The notes: a model not told the origin generated them from the sequence alone. A DNA stretch of 64,000 bases from Alteromonas sp. KC3 (GCF_016756315.1 NZ_AP024235.1:3782001-3846000), one strand, 5' to 3'. Shown: positions 47,203 to 57,315, counted from the first letter of the stretch. Program-made: numbers and translations.

Positions 47203-47257
47203 AGGGAAGTATTCACGGCGTGCCTACGTTCAAAGGCCCGCCAATGATGCTCTCCAA

Positions 47258-48196
47258 TTAGCCGTTTACGAAGTCAACGCCTAGCTTGATGTCGCCGCGT
47301 AGGCCTTCAAGCATGTCGTTTTTCGCTTTTTCTTCGAATGCGCTAAGCTCGCCATATGGCAAGATTTCTTCAACACCGTTTGCGCCTAGGCGAACTGGGT
47401 GTGCGAAGAATGCTGCGTCGTCGCTGTCGTCAGTTTGTACGTAAGTGTACTCAACAACGTTCTCACCTTGCATTGCTGCAACTAGAGATAGACAGAAACG
47501 CGCTGCTGCTTGACCCATAGATAGGGTTGCAGAGCCGCCGCCTGCTTTTGCTTCAACAACTTCAGTACCTGCGTTCTGGATACGCGTTGTTAGGCTAGCA
47601 ACTTCTTCGTCTGTGAACTCTACACCTTCAACTTGTGAAAGAAGAGGAAGGATTGTAGTACCAGAGTGACCACCGATTACCGGTACGTGTACAGAAGATA
47701 CGTCTACACCTTTAAGCTCAGCAACAAACGTTTCAGCACGGATAACGTCAAGCGTAGTTACACCGAAAAGCTTGTTCTTGTCGTAAACGCCTTTTGCTTT
47801 TAGCGTTTCTGCTGCAATCGCAACAGTTGTGTTTACAGGGTTAGTGATGATACCAACACACGCGTTCGGGCAGTTATCAGCTACACCTTCAATTAGGTTC
47901 TTAACAATGCCGGCGTTGATGTTGAACAGATCAGAACGATCCATACCTGGCTTACGAGGCATACCAGCTGGGATAAGAACAACGTCAGATCCAGTTAGTG
48001 CTTCAGCTAGGTCATCTTTACCGTGACCGGTTACTTTTACTGCAGTGGGGATGTGGCTCAAATCAACAGCAACACCAGGAACAACTGGCGCTACGTCGTA
48101 AAGCGCTAATTCTGAACCTGCTGGCAATTGTGTTTTCAACAACAAAGACAGCGCCTGACCAATACCACCGGCAGCACCTAACACGGCTACTTTCAT
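47258..48196 (-). CDS. mdh: Malate dehydrogenase
   Basis: NAD-dependent TCA-cycle enzyme, 312 residues, the normal gammaproteobacterial size. The NAD fold begins [18 protein letters not shown]; substrate arginines are in [14 protein letters not shown]; the catalytic His is in [13 protein letters not shown] with its Asp partner in [10 protein letters not shown]. It is divergent from argR over 236 nt that hold tandem ARG-box-like sites. The 3' side is the repeat array, with no classic terminator. Confidence 0.97.
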   Translation of the reverse strand: MKVAVLGAAGGIGQALSLLLKTQLPAGSELALYDVAPVVPGVAVDLSHIPTAVKVTGHGKDDLAEALTGSDVVLIPAGMPRKPGMDRSDLFNINAGIVKNLIEGVADNCPNACVGIITNPVNTTVAIAAETLKAKGVYDKNKLFGVTTLDVIRAETFVAELKGVDVSSVHVPVIGGHSGTTILPLLSQVEGVEFTDEEVASLTTRIQNAGTEVVEAKAGGGSATLSMGQAAARFCLSLVAAMQGENVVEYTYVQTDDSDDAAFFAHPVRLGANGVEEILPYGELSAFEEKAKNDMLEGLRGDIKLGVDFVNG

Positions 48197-48308
48197 ACCA
48201 TTTCTCCTATGGGATTACTTCACGTATTTAAACGGAACGTCACACTAATGCAACGCGGGGGAAAACTCAATCACCGGATCGTCTTATTAACGTTATTTTT
48301 AGCGATTT

Positions 48309-48342
48309 TTATGCGATATTCATTATCATGAATGATTATGCA
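48309..48342. promoter_or_regulatory. Tandem ARG-box-like operators between mdh and argR
   Basis: Box 1 TTATGCGATATTCA and box 2 TGAATGATTATGCA each match one half of TGAAT-N4-ATTCA well and the other half poorly. They lie about 2 bp closer than or equal to the usual paired spacing, and their inner halves form ATTCAT-TATC-ATGAAT. A paired site is the normal target of an ArgR hexamer. Confidence 0.7.
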
Positions 48343-48432
48343 AACAAATTGCGCAAAGTCCACCTGTGGGGCACAATATAGCAACAATAAATAAAAACCT
48401 TTTTAACGAACGATAGAATAGAAAGAGCGCTA

Positions 48433-48897
48433 ATGGCTAACGCAAAACAAGAGCAACTGATAAAAGCTTTCAAAGAAATACTTAAAGCAGAGAGTTACGG
48501 TTCACAAGGCGAAATTGTTGATGCTTTAAAAGCACAAGGTTTTGACAATATTAGCCAGTCCAAAATATCTCGCATGCTAAGTAAGTTTGGTGCGGTGCGC
48601 ACGCGTAACGCCCGAGGTGACATGGTGTATTGCTTACCGCCAGAACTCGGTATGCCTACAGCAAAAAGCCCGCTTAAACAGTTGGTGCTGGATATTGTTC
48701 ATAACAACGTGATGGTAATCATTAGAACAAGCCCAGGCGCAGCACAGCTTATTGCACGCCTTCTCGACTCCCTAAGCAAAAAAGACGGCGTGCTAGGGAC
48801 TATTGCTGGCGACGATACTATTTTTATTGCACCGGCAGATGTATCGAACATAGAAGAGCTTCGTCAACGCGTAGAAGACTTGTTCGAAAACGTATAG
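48433..48897 (+). CDS. argR: Arginine repressor
   Basis: Hexameric repressor of arginine biosynthesis using arginine as corepressor. The 154 residues have the winged-helix domain ([23 protein letters not shown]) and the C-terminal oligomerisation/arginine domain with [15 protein letters not shown] and [13 protein letters not shown] (the GDD arginine contact). Paired ARG-like boxes 90 nt before it suggest autoregulation. A strong terminator follows. Confidence 0.96.
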   Translation: MANAKQEQLIKAFKEILKAESYGSQGEIVDALKAQGFDNISQSKISRMLSKFGAVRTRNARGDMVYCLPPELGMPTAKSPLKQLVLDIVHNNVMVIIRTSPGAAQLIARLLDSLSKKDGVLGTIAGDDTIFIAPADVSNIEELRQRVEDLFENV

Positions 48898-48914
48898 GTT
48901 TACTGTCGAATAGC

Positions 48915-48954
48915 AAAAAGCCGCGAGGCCTTGTGGAGGGTTCGCGGCTTTTTT
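48915..48954. terminator. Terminator after argR, probably bidirectional
   Basis: AAAAAGCCGCGA and TCGCGGCTTTTTT form a stem with a 15-nt loop, flanked by A and T runs; the converging PfpI gene ends 17 nt away. Confidence 0.92.
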
Positions 48955-48970
48955 GCATCTAATCGTGACG

Positions 48971-49654
48971 CTACGACAACAAATTAATAAGCGCGTCAGC
49001 AGCCGGACGAGACGATGGCGGATTTTGCCCGGTCACCAACAGTCCGTCACTACACACTTTCACAGCAAAATCATCGGCACTTTCATACTTACCGCCTTTT
49101 TTAACCAACTCATCTTCGACTAAGTACGGCACCACATCGGTAAGTTCCATTGCAGCCTCTTCGCTGTTTGAAAAACCGGTTACCGCTTTTCCATCAACTA
49201 AGTACTTACCCTCTGGGTCTTTAACATCTTTAAGTACAATCGGTGCGTGGCAGACTGCACCTACCGGTTTTTTCGCTGCAATAGTGTCTTCAATTAGCTT
49301 AATTGAATGCGCGTTATCCGATAAGTCCCAAAGTGGGCCATGTCCACCTGGATAAAACACCGCATCGAACTCGTCGGCTCTTACATCTTCTAGCGGAATT
49401 GTTGAGGCTACAGCACTGCGAGCAACTTCATCTTTTGTGTAACGGATAGCGTCATCTGTCATGGCGTCATCCGTCAAACTGTTGGGGTCAATTGGCACTT
49501 GCCCCCCCATAGGCGATGCTAACGTTAAGGTATAGCCGGCATCTTTAAATGCATAGTACGGGGCGGCAAACTCCTCTAGCCACATACCGGTTTTCTTACC
49601 TGTATCACCCATTAGCTCGTGTGATGTCATTACCATTAATACATGCTTAGACAT
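48971..49654 (-). CDS. DJ-1/PfpI-family protein (Hsp31-like)
   Basis: A 227-residue class I amidotransferase-like protein. The nucleophile elbow is GAVCHAPIVL (Cys-His), the supporting Glu is near the N-terminal half, and the segment VFYPGGHGPLWDL fits the Hsp31/YhbO-type group. Family members are reported as holdases, glyoxalase III or proteases; none can be chosen here. It starts 186 nt upstream of the receptor gene's 3' end on the same strand, with the receptor's terminator in between. Confidence 0.87.
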   Translation of the reverse strand: MSKHVLMVMTSHELMGDTGKKTGMWLEEFAAPYYAFKDAGYTLTLASPMGGQVPIDPNSLTDDAMTDDAIRYTKDEVARSAVASTIPLEDVRADEFDAVFYPGGHGPLWDLSDNAHSIKLIEDTIAAKKPVGAVCHAPIVLKDVKDPEGKYLVDGKAVTGFSNSEEAAMELTDVVPYLVEDELVKKGGKYESADDFAVKVCSDGLLVTGQNPPSSRPAADALINLLS

Positions 49655-49775
49655 TATTCCTCCTTGCTTGATTATTTAAATCTTGTGCAAGTTGGTTCGC
49701 ATAAAGAGAGGCGTTAGATCAGTTTTTTGGAAAATCTTAATGAAAGGGAAAGCGGAGCTATTGAATTTTGGGCTT

Positions 49776-49810
49776 AAAAAAGTGCCACCCCCGATTAAGG
49801 AAAGTGGCAC
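49776..49810 (-). terminator. Terminator after the TonB-dependent receptor
   Basis: On the minus strand GTGCCAC pairs with GTGGCAC across about 15 nt and runs into TTTTTT. Confidence 0.9.
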
Positions 49811-49840
49811 CTAACACTACAATTGGTTCACACCATTGGA

Positions 49841-52800
49841 TTAGAAGTCGTATTTAATACCGAACTGAACTTGCCAAACAGACTGGTCAAGAACTTCTAG
49901 GTTCTTAATACGGCTGTCGCTGTTCAGGTCAAAGTACTCGTACTGACCATCAACGATGTTTGCAGAAACCACTGCACGCTCATACTCGTAACGAGTACGC
50001 TCGATACGACCCCAGTCGTCATTTAGTAAGTTACCGAAGTTCTCGATATCGAAGAACACAGTAAGCTTATGCTCTGGGTAGAATGCAGGTAGTTGCTGCT
50101 GAATACGTACATCGATGATAGTAGACCAACGAGAGTTGTCGCCATTACGCTCAGCGATGCCGCCTTTGTACTGTGCAAGCTCAGAGCTGTTGATGTAATC
50201 AATGAACTCTTGCTGAGCAGCTAGGTCGCCACCGAATGACGTAGATGCAAACAACGGATCGTCGATACCGTTAGGAACGTATAGCAAGTGACCCGCATCA
50301 TCGTTACGGCTTTCACGCGCACAACGACCGCCACCAACATCTAGCACACACGCGTTGTTTTCGTCGAATGTGTAGCTGTAAGGCTGACCTGAACGACGTT
50401 CAGCAAACACAGACACTTTAGTCTCGTAACCGTCGATTAGCTCTTTGCTCCAGTTGAAGCGCATTTTCCATAGGTGCTCAGTCTGGAAGTTAGACGTACC
50501 AGCACGTGGCGCTTGGCGGTCATAAGCTGCGAAGTCAGAGTAGTTTGATGTTGCAGTAGATGAAGTACCGTAGCCCACATCTTCTACATCAGCGTATGTA
50601 TAGCTAGTGAAGAAGTCGAACGAACCGTAAGACGTTTCCCACGCTTTTGACGCAGACAATGCGTATAGCATAGCGTCGCCGTCGTCTACAGAACCTGTAA
50701 CAATCGCTTCTGGACCTTCGCTACAGTCGTATACGCCACGACCATCTGGTGCTGTTCCAACAGGGTTTTCACAGCGCTGGTCATACCAGTAAGTTGCATT
50801 TTCAAGCTTGTTATATAGAACGTCAGCAGAGAACAACCAGCCTTCAAGTACTTCGATTTCTGGCTCATGTGCAACACCCAAGCTTACTTTCCATGTAGTA
50901 GGAATTTCGAAATCTGGTGCTAGTGCATTTACAGTGCCGTCAGGTGCTGTATTCGCTAGCGCATCAAGTACATTTTGAGGGATATACTGACCAGTAGCCG
51001 CATCAGGCGTAGTTGGTACTTGGTAAGTTTGACCAGAACCAAAATCTTCGTAATCATCAGAGATCACGCCATCGTTAGAGTAGCTGTTTGAAATCCAAAC
51101 ACTTGGTGCACCGCCAGAGAAACGACCAATACCACCACGAACAGTTGTGTAGTCAGACGCATACCACTGGAAAGACACACGAGGAAGAATTACGTCAAGA
51201 CCATCGATGTCTGTCGTATTTGTGAAACCGTAGCGGTCAACAAAGTTTTGGTTTTCACGGATAGAGCCTTCTGACTCATACCAGTCATAGCGAATACCGG
51301 CGTCGATAGTTAGCTCAGCTGACGCTTCCCATGAATCTTGGAAGTATAGTGAGTTGTAGTTATAACCCCAGATTGCACGAAGGTCGTTTTCGTTGTTAGT
51401 AACAGCGTTGTTATAAAGAAGCGCAGACGCTTGTGCATTTGCTAAGTCTTCAATGCTGTCGAACAAGTATGAACCTTCAGAGTTCTGCGCAAACAAGTTG
51501 TCTACGTCTACTTCTTCACGCTCGTAACCAAGTTTAAGGATGTGGTCACCAGTAGTGTAAATACCTACTAATTTAACTTGGAAGAAGTCTTGGTCTAGTG
51601 AGTTACCGTGACGGAAACGGTCTGGACCAATTGTTAGGTAGTTCTCATCGCCATCTACTTCACGTAGGAAAACAGCGAAGTTAGGGAATTCTGCACCGTT
51701 AAGTGAGTTCTGGCCAGTTTCCTGAGTCGTACTTGCAATCTTGAACTGAGTCGAGAAATTTGACGTCCAGTCAGAGAAAACGTGAGCAATGAAGCTTTCA
51801 ACTTTTTCTGAGCGGTCGTACCATGCAGAAGAAGGAGAAATTCTGTCATCTTGAGTTAGGAAGTTATTACCGTTCTGCTCATTAATAGCGTTACCTTCGG
51901 TACTCATGTAAGTGAACTTAGCACGGTGATCAGCATTGATGTTCCAGTCGATGTTAGCAAGGATCTTTTCGTCCTGAACATCGTCTTTCTGGAAGTCACC
52001 GATATCGAAGCCCCATACATCAGAAACGACTTGGCGAACTTGCGCAACATCATCTAATGTAATATTCGGGAATTCGTTAACCGCACCTGAACCCGCTGGG
52101 CCATTGTTCAGTGGAGCAACAGAATCAAACTTGTCATATGCAACAAAGAAAAACAACTTGTCTTTGATGATTGGACCACCAAGTGTTGCAACGAACGTTT
52201 TTTCTTCGAAGTCGAAGTTAAACTCTTCATCACCGTTCTTGTCGCCCATCATTGAGTCGTCAGTGTAGTAGTAAGCTACTGAACCGTGGAACTCGTTAGT
52301 ACCTGATTTAGTTACGGCATTGATTGTACCGCCAGTAAAACCGTTGTACTCAACGTCAAACGGAGCAGTTTGGATTGAAAGTGATTCAATTGCATCGTAA
52401 GAAATTGGTGAACGCTGAGTTGGGTAACCGTTAGCGTTAAGACCGAAACGGTCATTTAGTGCTACACCATCAACAGTTAAAGAGTTGAAACGGTTGTTTG
52501 CACCAGCAATTGTTAGTTCTTTCGCACCACCGCTTTGCACGTTAACAGACGCAAACGGGTCTAGTTGAGCAGCATCAGTGATGTCACGGTCAATTGAAGC
52601 AACTTGGTTAAGTGCTTCTAAACCTAAGCTAGTGCTCAAGCCTTCGTTAGTATAGCCAGTACCAGCACTGCTACCCGTTACAACGATAACTTCGGTGCTT
52701 TGAGCAGATTCAACAGTGATAGGTAATGCAAGCGCTTGGTCAAGAGAAAGATAAACGTTCTCTACTTTTGTAGGAACAAAACCGTCGCCTGTAATCGTTA

Positions 52801-53050
52801 CTGTGTATGGACCACCAACACGAAGACCACGTGCTGAGAAGGTACCACTTTCGTTTGTAGTTGCAGTAGATACTGTACCTGAAGGTTCGTGCTTGATGGT
52901 AACTGTTGCACCAGCAAGGTTTGAACCAGCTTCACTAACAACGTTGCCTCGAATTGCTGACGTTGTTGTCTGCGCCATAACTGTACCAGCTAGGCCAGCA
53001 GAAACAGCAACAGCGATAGCAACGCGGCTGAGTTTTGCTTTGAAGTTCAT
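49841..53050 (-). CDS. Oar-like TonB-dependent outer-membrane receptor
   Basis: A 1069-residue outer-membrane protein. It has a signal peptide (ending TVMAQ), an N-terminal carboxypeptidase-regulatory-like beta domain (TSAIRGNVVSEAGSNLAGAT to VYLSLDQALAL), a TonB-box-like EVIVVTGS, a plug domain (DAAQLDPFASVNVQSGGAKEL and YNGFTGGTINAVTKSGTN), and a long beta-barrel ending QVWQVQFGIKYDF with the terminal Phe. This is the Oar group, often linked to peptide or protein uptake and adhesion in marine bacteria. Ligand unknown. It is divergent from a PhnD-like gene across 382 nt carrying a perfect operator palindrome. Confidence 0.92.
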   Translation of the reverse strand: MNFKAKLSRVAIAVAVSAGLAGTVMAQTTTSAIRGNVVSEAGSNLAGATVTIKHEPSGTVSTATTNESGTFSARGLRVGGPYTVTITGDGFVPTKVENVYLSLDQALALPITVESAQSTEVIVVTGSSAGTGYTNEGLSTSLGLEALNQVASIDRDITDAAQLDPFASVNVQSGGAKELTIAGANNRFNSLTVDGVALNDRFGLNANGYPTQRSPISYDAIESLSIQTAPFDVEYNGFTGGTINAVTKSGTNEFHGSVAYYYTDDSMMGDKNGDEEFNFDFEEKTFVATLGGPIIKDKLFFFVAYDKFDSVAPLNNGPAGSGAVNEFPNITLDDVAQVRQVVSDVWGFDIGDFQKDDVQDEKILANIDWNINADHRAKFTYMSTEGNAINEQNGNNFLTQDDRISPSSAWYDRSEKVESFIAHVFSDWTSNFSTQFKIASTTQETGQNSLNGAEFPNFAVFLREVDGDENYLTIGPDRFRHGNSLDQDFFQVKLVGIYTTGDHILKLGYEREEVDVDNLFAQNSEGSYLFDSIEDLANAQASALLYNNAVTNNENDLRAIWGYNYNSLYFQDSWEASAELTIDAGIRYDWYESEGSIRENQNFVDRYGFTNTTDIDGLDVILPRVSFQWYASDYTTVRGGIGRFSGGAPSVWISNSYSNDGVISDDYEDFGSGQTYQVPTTPDAATGQYIPQNVLDALANTAPDGTVNALAPDFEIPTTWKVSLGVAHEPEIEVLEGWLFSADVLYNKLENATYWYDQRCENPVGTAPDGRGVYDCSEGPEAIVTGSVDDGDAMLYALSASKAWETSYGSFDFFTSYTYADVEDVGYGTSSTATSNYSDFAAYDRQAPRAGTSNFQTEHLWKMRFNWSKELIDGYETKVSVFAERRSGQPYSYTFDENNACVLDVGGGRCARESRNDDAGHLLYVPNGIDDPLFASTSFGGDLAAQQEFIDYINSSELAQYKGGIAERNGDNSRWSTIIDVRIQQQLPAFYPEHKLTVFFDIENFGNLLNDDWGRIERTRYEYERAVVSANIVDGQYEYFDLNSDSRIKNLEVLDQSVWQVQFGIKYDF

Positions 53051-53235
53051 GTGTGTGTTTCCCTTTTTGTTTAAAATTCTTTTTTATGGACTTGCGCAGG
53101 GCGTTGTCCCTATCAAGACCATTGACTATTTTAGTACCGCGAGAAATTGTTATCGAGGTTCATGTCAAATTTATTACAGTTTTACATTTTTATTTAACAC
53201 CAATCGCCCGAGGCTAGTGACTTTGCAAAAAAATA

Positions 53236-53253
53236 CTTGACCACATGGTCAAG
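53236..53253. promoter_or_regulatory. Perfect 18-bp palindrome upstream of the PhnD-like gene
   Basis: CTTGACCACATGGTCAAG is an 8-2-8 perfect dyad covering the -35 position of the extended -10 promoter at 53264-53272, so binding would block it. It is 183 nt upstream of the receptor start. The remainder of the 382-nt gap shows no gene. Confidence 0.75.
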
Positions 53254-53263
53254 TTAATTTACT

Positions 53264-53272
53264 TGTTATAAT
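53264..53272 (+). promoter_or_regulatory. Extended -10 promoter for the PhnD-like gene
   Basis: TGTTATAAT contains TG-N-TATAAT, an ideal extended -10 hexamer. It would start a transcript near 53279 with a leader of about 150 nt before the 53433 ATG. Confidence 0.65.
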
Positions 53273-53432
53273 TGTTGTCTATCTGCAGCGATTGGACGGT
53301 TCTATTCTTGGCAGATGTGCGACTAATAAACAGCGTTTAATAAAAATCAGGTTTACCTATAAAAATAAACCTAATTTCAACAACTTAACGCTTTAAAATA
53401 AATTTACCTATTGCAATAAATAACCTTAACTG

Positions 53433-54329
53433 ATGAAATCCCTACATAAATCGTTAATTCATTTGGTCGTTTTTTTGGCGAATTTTAGAATTGTTGCCTC
53501 CGGAAAGTGGATATTATTTGTCATCGTCGCTATCGCGTGCGGTGCTTTTAGCTATTTACAAAAAAACAATATTTATAATGACATCACCCCACAAACCGGT
53601 CAATTTTTATACTGCAAAACTGAATTAAGTGCGAATAGCGACATTTTTTCAGTGTACGTTACCGATGGCCGCATTGCTGAAATGGCAAGAGACAGATTGT
53701 GCGCTGACAGCACAATAAAAAGGCAATTCGGCGAAGTGAAAATTATCATCGGCCAAAGCGACTACGACACGTTTCGCTACATCAACCACGGCGTTGTTGA
53801 CCTAGCATTAGTGAAAAAGAACGTGGTCGACGCATTTGGCGCTGACCAAATATATGGGTTGTCTAGAGTGGCATCGCACCCTAATTACAGTGCCTTTTTC
53901 ATTGCGTTACGCGAACGCCCGCAGTTAAATAAAGAATACTTGCTTGGTAAAAAGATTGGTCTATTAGATTACCCCAGTAGTCGCTCAGGCCACATTGTGC
54001 CCAAAACTGTTCTACAAAATTTAGGGTTAAGCGACACAAACGTATCAATTGTATATTACAGTTCGCACCAAGAGCTTCGAAGAGCACTGTTAGCAGGTGA
54101 CGTTGATATTATTTCGTCTTATTGGGCTGAAGATGACAGTGACCGCTTTTCAAGAAATTACGCAACACCGTTACAAGAAAGCATAGGTGGAATGCAGTGG
54201 TATCTAAAAATGCAGACACAAAACACCGATTTGTTCTGTGCTATGCAGTCTGTTGTACATGAAATAGCTATGGCTCACCCGCGACCATATTACAAAAATA
54301 TTACACTTGAAGCGGGGTGTAACAAATGA
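53433..54329 (+). CDS. Membrane-anchored PhnD-like substrate-binding protein
   Basis: A 298-residue protein with one N-terminal membrane helix (WILFVIVAIACGAFSYL) and a periplasmic type II binding-protein domain of the PhnD/SsuA-like class. Family-like features are the ALVKKNVVDAFGADQ segment, GKKIGLLDYPSSRSGHIVPKTVL, the later ELRRALLAGDVDII, and a cysteine near the C-terminus. Unlike transport PhnD proteins there is no signal-peptidase site and no ABC permease or ATPase nearby. It overlaps the next gene by ATGA. A fixed sensor domain passing signals to the downstream membrane protein is more likely than a transporter component; that is inference. Confidence 0.8.
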   Translation: MKSLHKSLIHLVVFLANFRIVASGKWILFVIVAIACGAFSYLQKNNIYNDITPQTGQFLYCKTELSANSDIFSVYVTDGRIAEMARDRLCADSTIKRQFGEVKIIIGQSDYDTFRYINHGVVDLALVKKNVVDAFGADQIYGLSRVASHPNYSAFFIALRERPQLNKEYLLGKKIGLLDYPSSRSGHIVPKTVLQNLGLSDTNVSIVYYSSHQELRRALLAGDVDIISSYWAEDDSDRFSRNYATPLQESIGGMQWYLKMQTQNTDLFCAMQSVVHEIAMAHPRPYYKNITLEAGCNK

Positions 54330-55276
54330 TCAAACCTAAGTTCAAATCACCTGCACGCATAGCGTTAAACTGGGCACTGCTATTTCTGTGCTTACAGACT
54401 ATTGCGCTAATTGGCCAGTACTTTTCATTTAAGGCGGATATCCATGAAGCGCAAGATAAAGTCGAACGCCGTATAAGCCTAGACAGCGCATTTCTAGATG
54501 TGGGTAATGAAACGCTTAATACGCCAGTCAATCAATACGCTATCTATCGCTATTTAGATAGATTAAATAGCGAACTCACTAAAGAAGGCTATCCTGTCTT
54601 AGTGAGTCATATTCAGGAAATCAGCACTCAATCTCAAGATTTCACACAATACCCTGACGTGACATCTACCTTACTGATGAATGCAGAGCAGCACATTGTA
54701 CTCGAGATGCGCAGTAAGTCGCCATGGAGTGGGGTGGGATTTAGTTTTATAGCATTGATTTGCTCACTTTTACTGCTTCCAGTATTTGCTATTGCAACGA
54801 AAAAGCGTAAAAAAGAGTCTGCTGTTGAAGAAGAATTGCTGCCGCCAACACCTAAGCTCATTATTAACCTCAAAGATAAAACACTTGCCAACGGTGTTGA
54901 TGACAAGGTGGTTGCACTACAGAATAAGCCATTATGTTTCTATACTGCTTTAGTTAAGTTTTGTATTGAGTACCCCAATCAGCCGCTTCCTCCGCATAAA
55001 GATGTGCCGCATGAACTGATGATTCTTGCTAACAAGAGCTTTGGTAGACTGATTGAACTTGGCCATACCAAACGTAAAAGGCCAGACTTTAACGCGAACT
55101 TAGACAAAACCTTAAGCGAGATCCGTGCAGCCCTTGATGAAGTGTTTGCCGGGTTCACTGAAGAAAAAGAAATATACTATCCACCTCGGGCTCAGGGCGA
55201 GGGCTCTCGCTCTAAGCAACATTCCTATGCCCTGTCGGAAATAAAGTTAGAGGATATTGAAATAATAGGTAATTAG
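54326..55276 (+). CDS. Two-helix membrane protein of unknown function, partner of PhnD-like protein
   Basis: I do not recognise this 316-residue protein. It has an N-terminal helix (residues 12-32), a periplasmic segment of about 100 residues, a second helix (FSFIALICSLLLLPVFAIA), a charged linker (KKRKKESAVEEELLPP), and a cytosolic domain of about 140 residues. The cytosolic part starts like a small beta sheet (KLIINLKDKTLANGV), then helices (KPLCFYTALVKFCIEYP, LMILANKSFGRLIELGHTKR, LDKTLSEIRAALDEVF), a pattern that could be a winged helix. Translation is coupled to the PhnD-like gene by a 4-nt overlap. Together they look like a one-component transmembrane sensor. Confidence 0.72.
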   Translation: MIKPKFKSPARIALNWALLFLCLQTIALIGQYFSFKADIHEAQDKVERRISLDSAFLDVGNETLNTPVNQYAIYRYLDRLNSELTKEGYPVLVSHIQEISTQSQDFTQYPDVTSTLLMNAEQHIVLEMRSKSPWSGVGFSFIALICSLLLLPVFAIATKKRKKESAVEEELLPPTPKLIINLKDKTLANGVDDKVVALQNKPLCFYTALVKFCIEYPNQPLPPHKDVPHELMILANKSFGRLIELGHTKRKRPDFNANLDKTLSEIRAALDEVFAGFTEEKEIYYPPRAQGEGSRSKQHSYALSEIKLEDIEIIGN

Positions 55277-55455
55277 TAGCGAAAACTGACCATTTGGAAA
55301 ACTTTTTGTGTTTTTTTAAACGCACTGCAATGCCTTGAAAATACAATAAAGTTAAAGCAAAGACCGATCCAAAAACGAAGATCTTGTGAATATAACATTG
55401 ATTCGCGAGGCCTAAACGCGTATCTTTGCACCAAGAAAACCAGCTTTATAGTACT

Positions 55456-56079
55456 ATGCAATCGCCATTAATTATTGCCATTTCTGGAGCTTCAGGCTCT
55501 GGAAAGTCTCTTTTTACAAAAAATTTGTTTAACGGCTTCAGTGCGCAAGGTCGCCCTGTTCAAGTACTGCGTGAAGATCATTACTATCGCGCACAGGATC
55601 ACTTGCCCATGGAGCAACGTGAGAAGAACAACTACGACCACCCTAATGCATTTGAACATGAGCTATTAAAAGCACATCTTCAAGCATTGCGTGATGGTCA
55701 ACCCATCGACTATCCACACTATTGCTACAAGACGCACACTCGCCTTCCAGAAACCGAGCGCCTTAATCCTGCGCCTGTAATTATATTGGAAGGTATTATG
55801 CTGTTGGCACGTACAGACTTACTTCCTTTGTACGATGTGAAAATCTTTATCGACACCCCGCTTGATATCTGTTTAATGCGTCGAATGATGCGTGACTTAA
55901 AAGAGCGTGGTCGTAGCATAGAATCTGTGGCAAAACAGTACGAAGAAACTGTAAAGCCAATGTACCATCAATTTATTGAGCCTAGCCGTTTTACTGCCGA
56001 TGTTGTGGTAACACAAGGTGGAAAAAATCAAATTGCATTAGATGTGATCAAATCACACATTCAGCAAGCGCTTCTTTAA
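55456..56079 (+). CDS. udk: Uridine kinase
   Basis: Phosphorylates uridine and cytidine in the pyrimidine salvage path. The 207 residues have Walker A GASGSGKS, the HYYR substrate loop (EDHYYRAQDHLP), DHPNAFEHELL, YCYKTHTR and EGIMLLAR, then RRMMRDLKERGRS. ATG 55456 gives the usual length; a TTG at 55426 adds ten residues and is less likely. It is 12 nt before nupC, so uptake and phosphorylation are co-expressed. Confidence 0.94.
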   Translation: MQSPLIIAISGASGSGKSLFTKNLFNGFSAQGRPVQVLREDHYYRAQDHLPMEQREKNNYDHPNAFEHELLKAHLQALRDGQPIDYPHYCYKTHTRLPETERLNPAPVIILEGIMLLARTDLLPLYDVKIFIDTPLDICLMRRMMRDLKERGRSIESVAKQYEETVKPMYHQFIEPSRFTADVVVTQGGKNQIALDVIKSHIQQALL

Positions 56080-56091
56080 GGGAATTCACAT

Positions 56092-57303
56092 ATGGTTAGT
56101 TTATTGGGCATCGCGCTCCTGTTGGCTATTGCCTTCGCATTATCATCGGCGAAGCGCAGTATTAATTGGCGTACGGTGGGTGGCGCATTTGCTATCCAAG
56201 CATCCGTTGGTGCTTTCGTCCTTTATTCTGAACCAGGCAAAGAAGTCTTATTGGCGGCGACTCAGTTTGTCGCCAACATCATTGCGTACAGCCAAGAAGG
56301 TATTAATTTCTTATTCGGCCCAATAGGCGATAAGTCAATCGCGTTTATTTTCGCGTTCAATGTGTTGCCCGTTATTGTCTTTTTCTCTGCGTTAATTGCC
56401 GTGCTGTATCACCTTAAAGTGATGGGCGTTATCATCAAAGTCATCGGTGGCTTTTTGCAAAAAGCACTGGGAACAAGCCGCCCAGAGTCAATGTCTTCGG
56501 CTGCCAATATTTTTGTTGGCCAAACAGAAGCACCATTAGTTGTGCGTCCGTTTATACCCCATATGACCAGTTCTGAGTTGTTTGCCATTATGGTGGGTGG
56601 CCTCGCCTCTATTGCGGGTTCTGTAATGGCTGGCTATGCAGGTATGGGCGTTGATTTAAAATACCTACTCGCTGCCAGTTTTATGGCTGCGCCGGGTGGT
56701 TTATTAATGGCAAAAATCATTTTGCCAGAAACCAGTAAACCCAATGAAAATTTGAATGACGTAGATGCGGAAGATACCGGCTACGCCAATGTATTTGATG
56801 CTGCTGCTAGTGGCGCAGCGTCAGGCATGCAACTTGCGTTAAACGTAGGTGCCATGCTACTCGCTTTCATAGCACTTATCGCGATGTTCAACGGCCTTGT
56901 TGGCTGGACAGCTGCGCTATTTGGCTATGAAAATGTAACGTTTGAAGGGATCCTGGGCTATGTGCTTCAACCTCTCGCATGGGCAATCGGCGTACCATGG
57001 GAGGAAGCACAACTTGCAGGTAGCTTTATTGGTCAGAAAATGGTGGTCAACGAGTTCGTTGCATACCTCAATTTCTTGGAAAACCAATCACAGCTATCTG
57101 AAGCGTCTCAGGCCATTATCACCTTTGCACTTTGTGGTTTTGCAAACTTCTCTTCTATCGCTATTTTGATGGGTGGAATTGGTGCTATGGCACCAACACG
57201 CAGAAAAGAAATTGCGCGACTGGGATTAAAGGCTGTTATTGCTGCAACGTTATCCAACTTGATGAGTGCCGCACTAGCGGGCTTTTACCTCTCACTCGGT
57301 TAA
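56092..57303 (+). CDS. nupC: NupC-family concentrative nucleoside transporter
   Basis: A 403-residue CNT transporter with about eight to ten membrane helices. Signatures are [48 protein letters not shown] and [17 protein letters not shown] members import nucleosides with protons or sodium; which ion is not clear here. AAGGGA precedes the ATG. It ends before a Rho-independent terminator. Confidence 0.93.
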   Translation: MVSLLGIALLLAIAFALSSAKRSINWRTVGGAFAIQASVGAFVLYSEPGKEVLLAATQFVANIIAYSQEGINFLFGPIGDKSIAFIFAFNVLPVIVFFSALIAVLYHLKVMGVIIKVIGGFLQKALGTSRPESMSSAANIFVGQTEAPLVVRPFIPHMTSSELFAIMVGGLASIAGSVMAGYAGMGVDLKYLLAASFMAAPGGLLMAKIILPETSKPNENLNDVDAEDTGYANVFDAAASGAASGMQLALNVGAMLLAFIALIAMFNGLVGWTAALFGYENVTFEGILGYVLQPLAWAIGVPWEEAQLAGSFIGQKMVVNEFVAYLNFLENQSQLSEASQAIITFALCGFANFSSIAILMGGIGAMAPTRRKEIARLGLKAVIAATLSNLMSAALAGFYLSLG

Positions 57304-57315
57304 AATTTGTTAAAT

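Noticed and set aside
52803..53240. 145-residue frame opposite the receptor N-terminus
   Set aside because: It overlaps the receptor signal peptide and promoter region and shows no coding features of its own.
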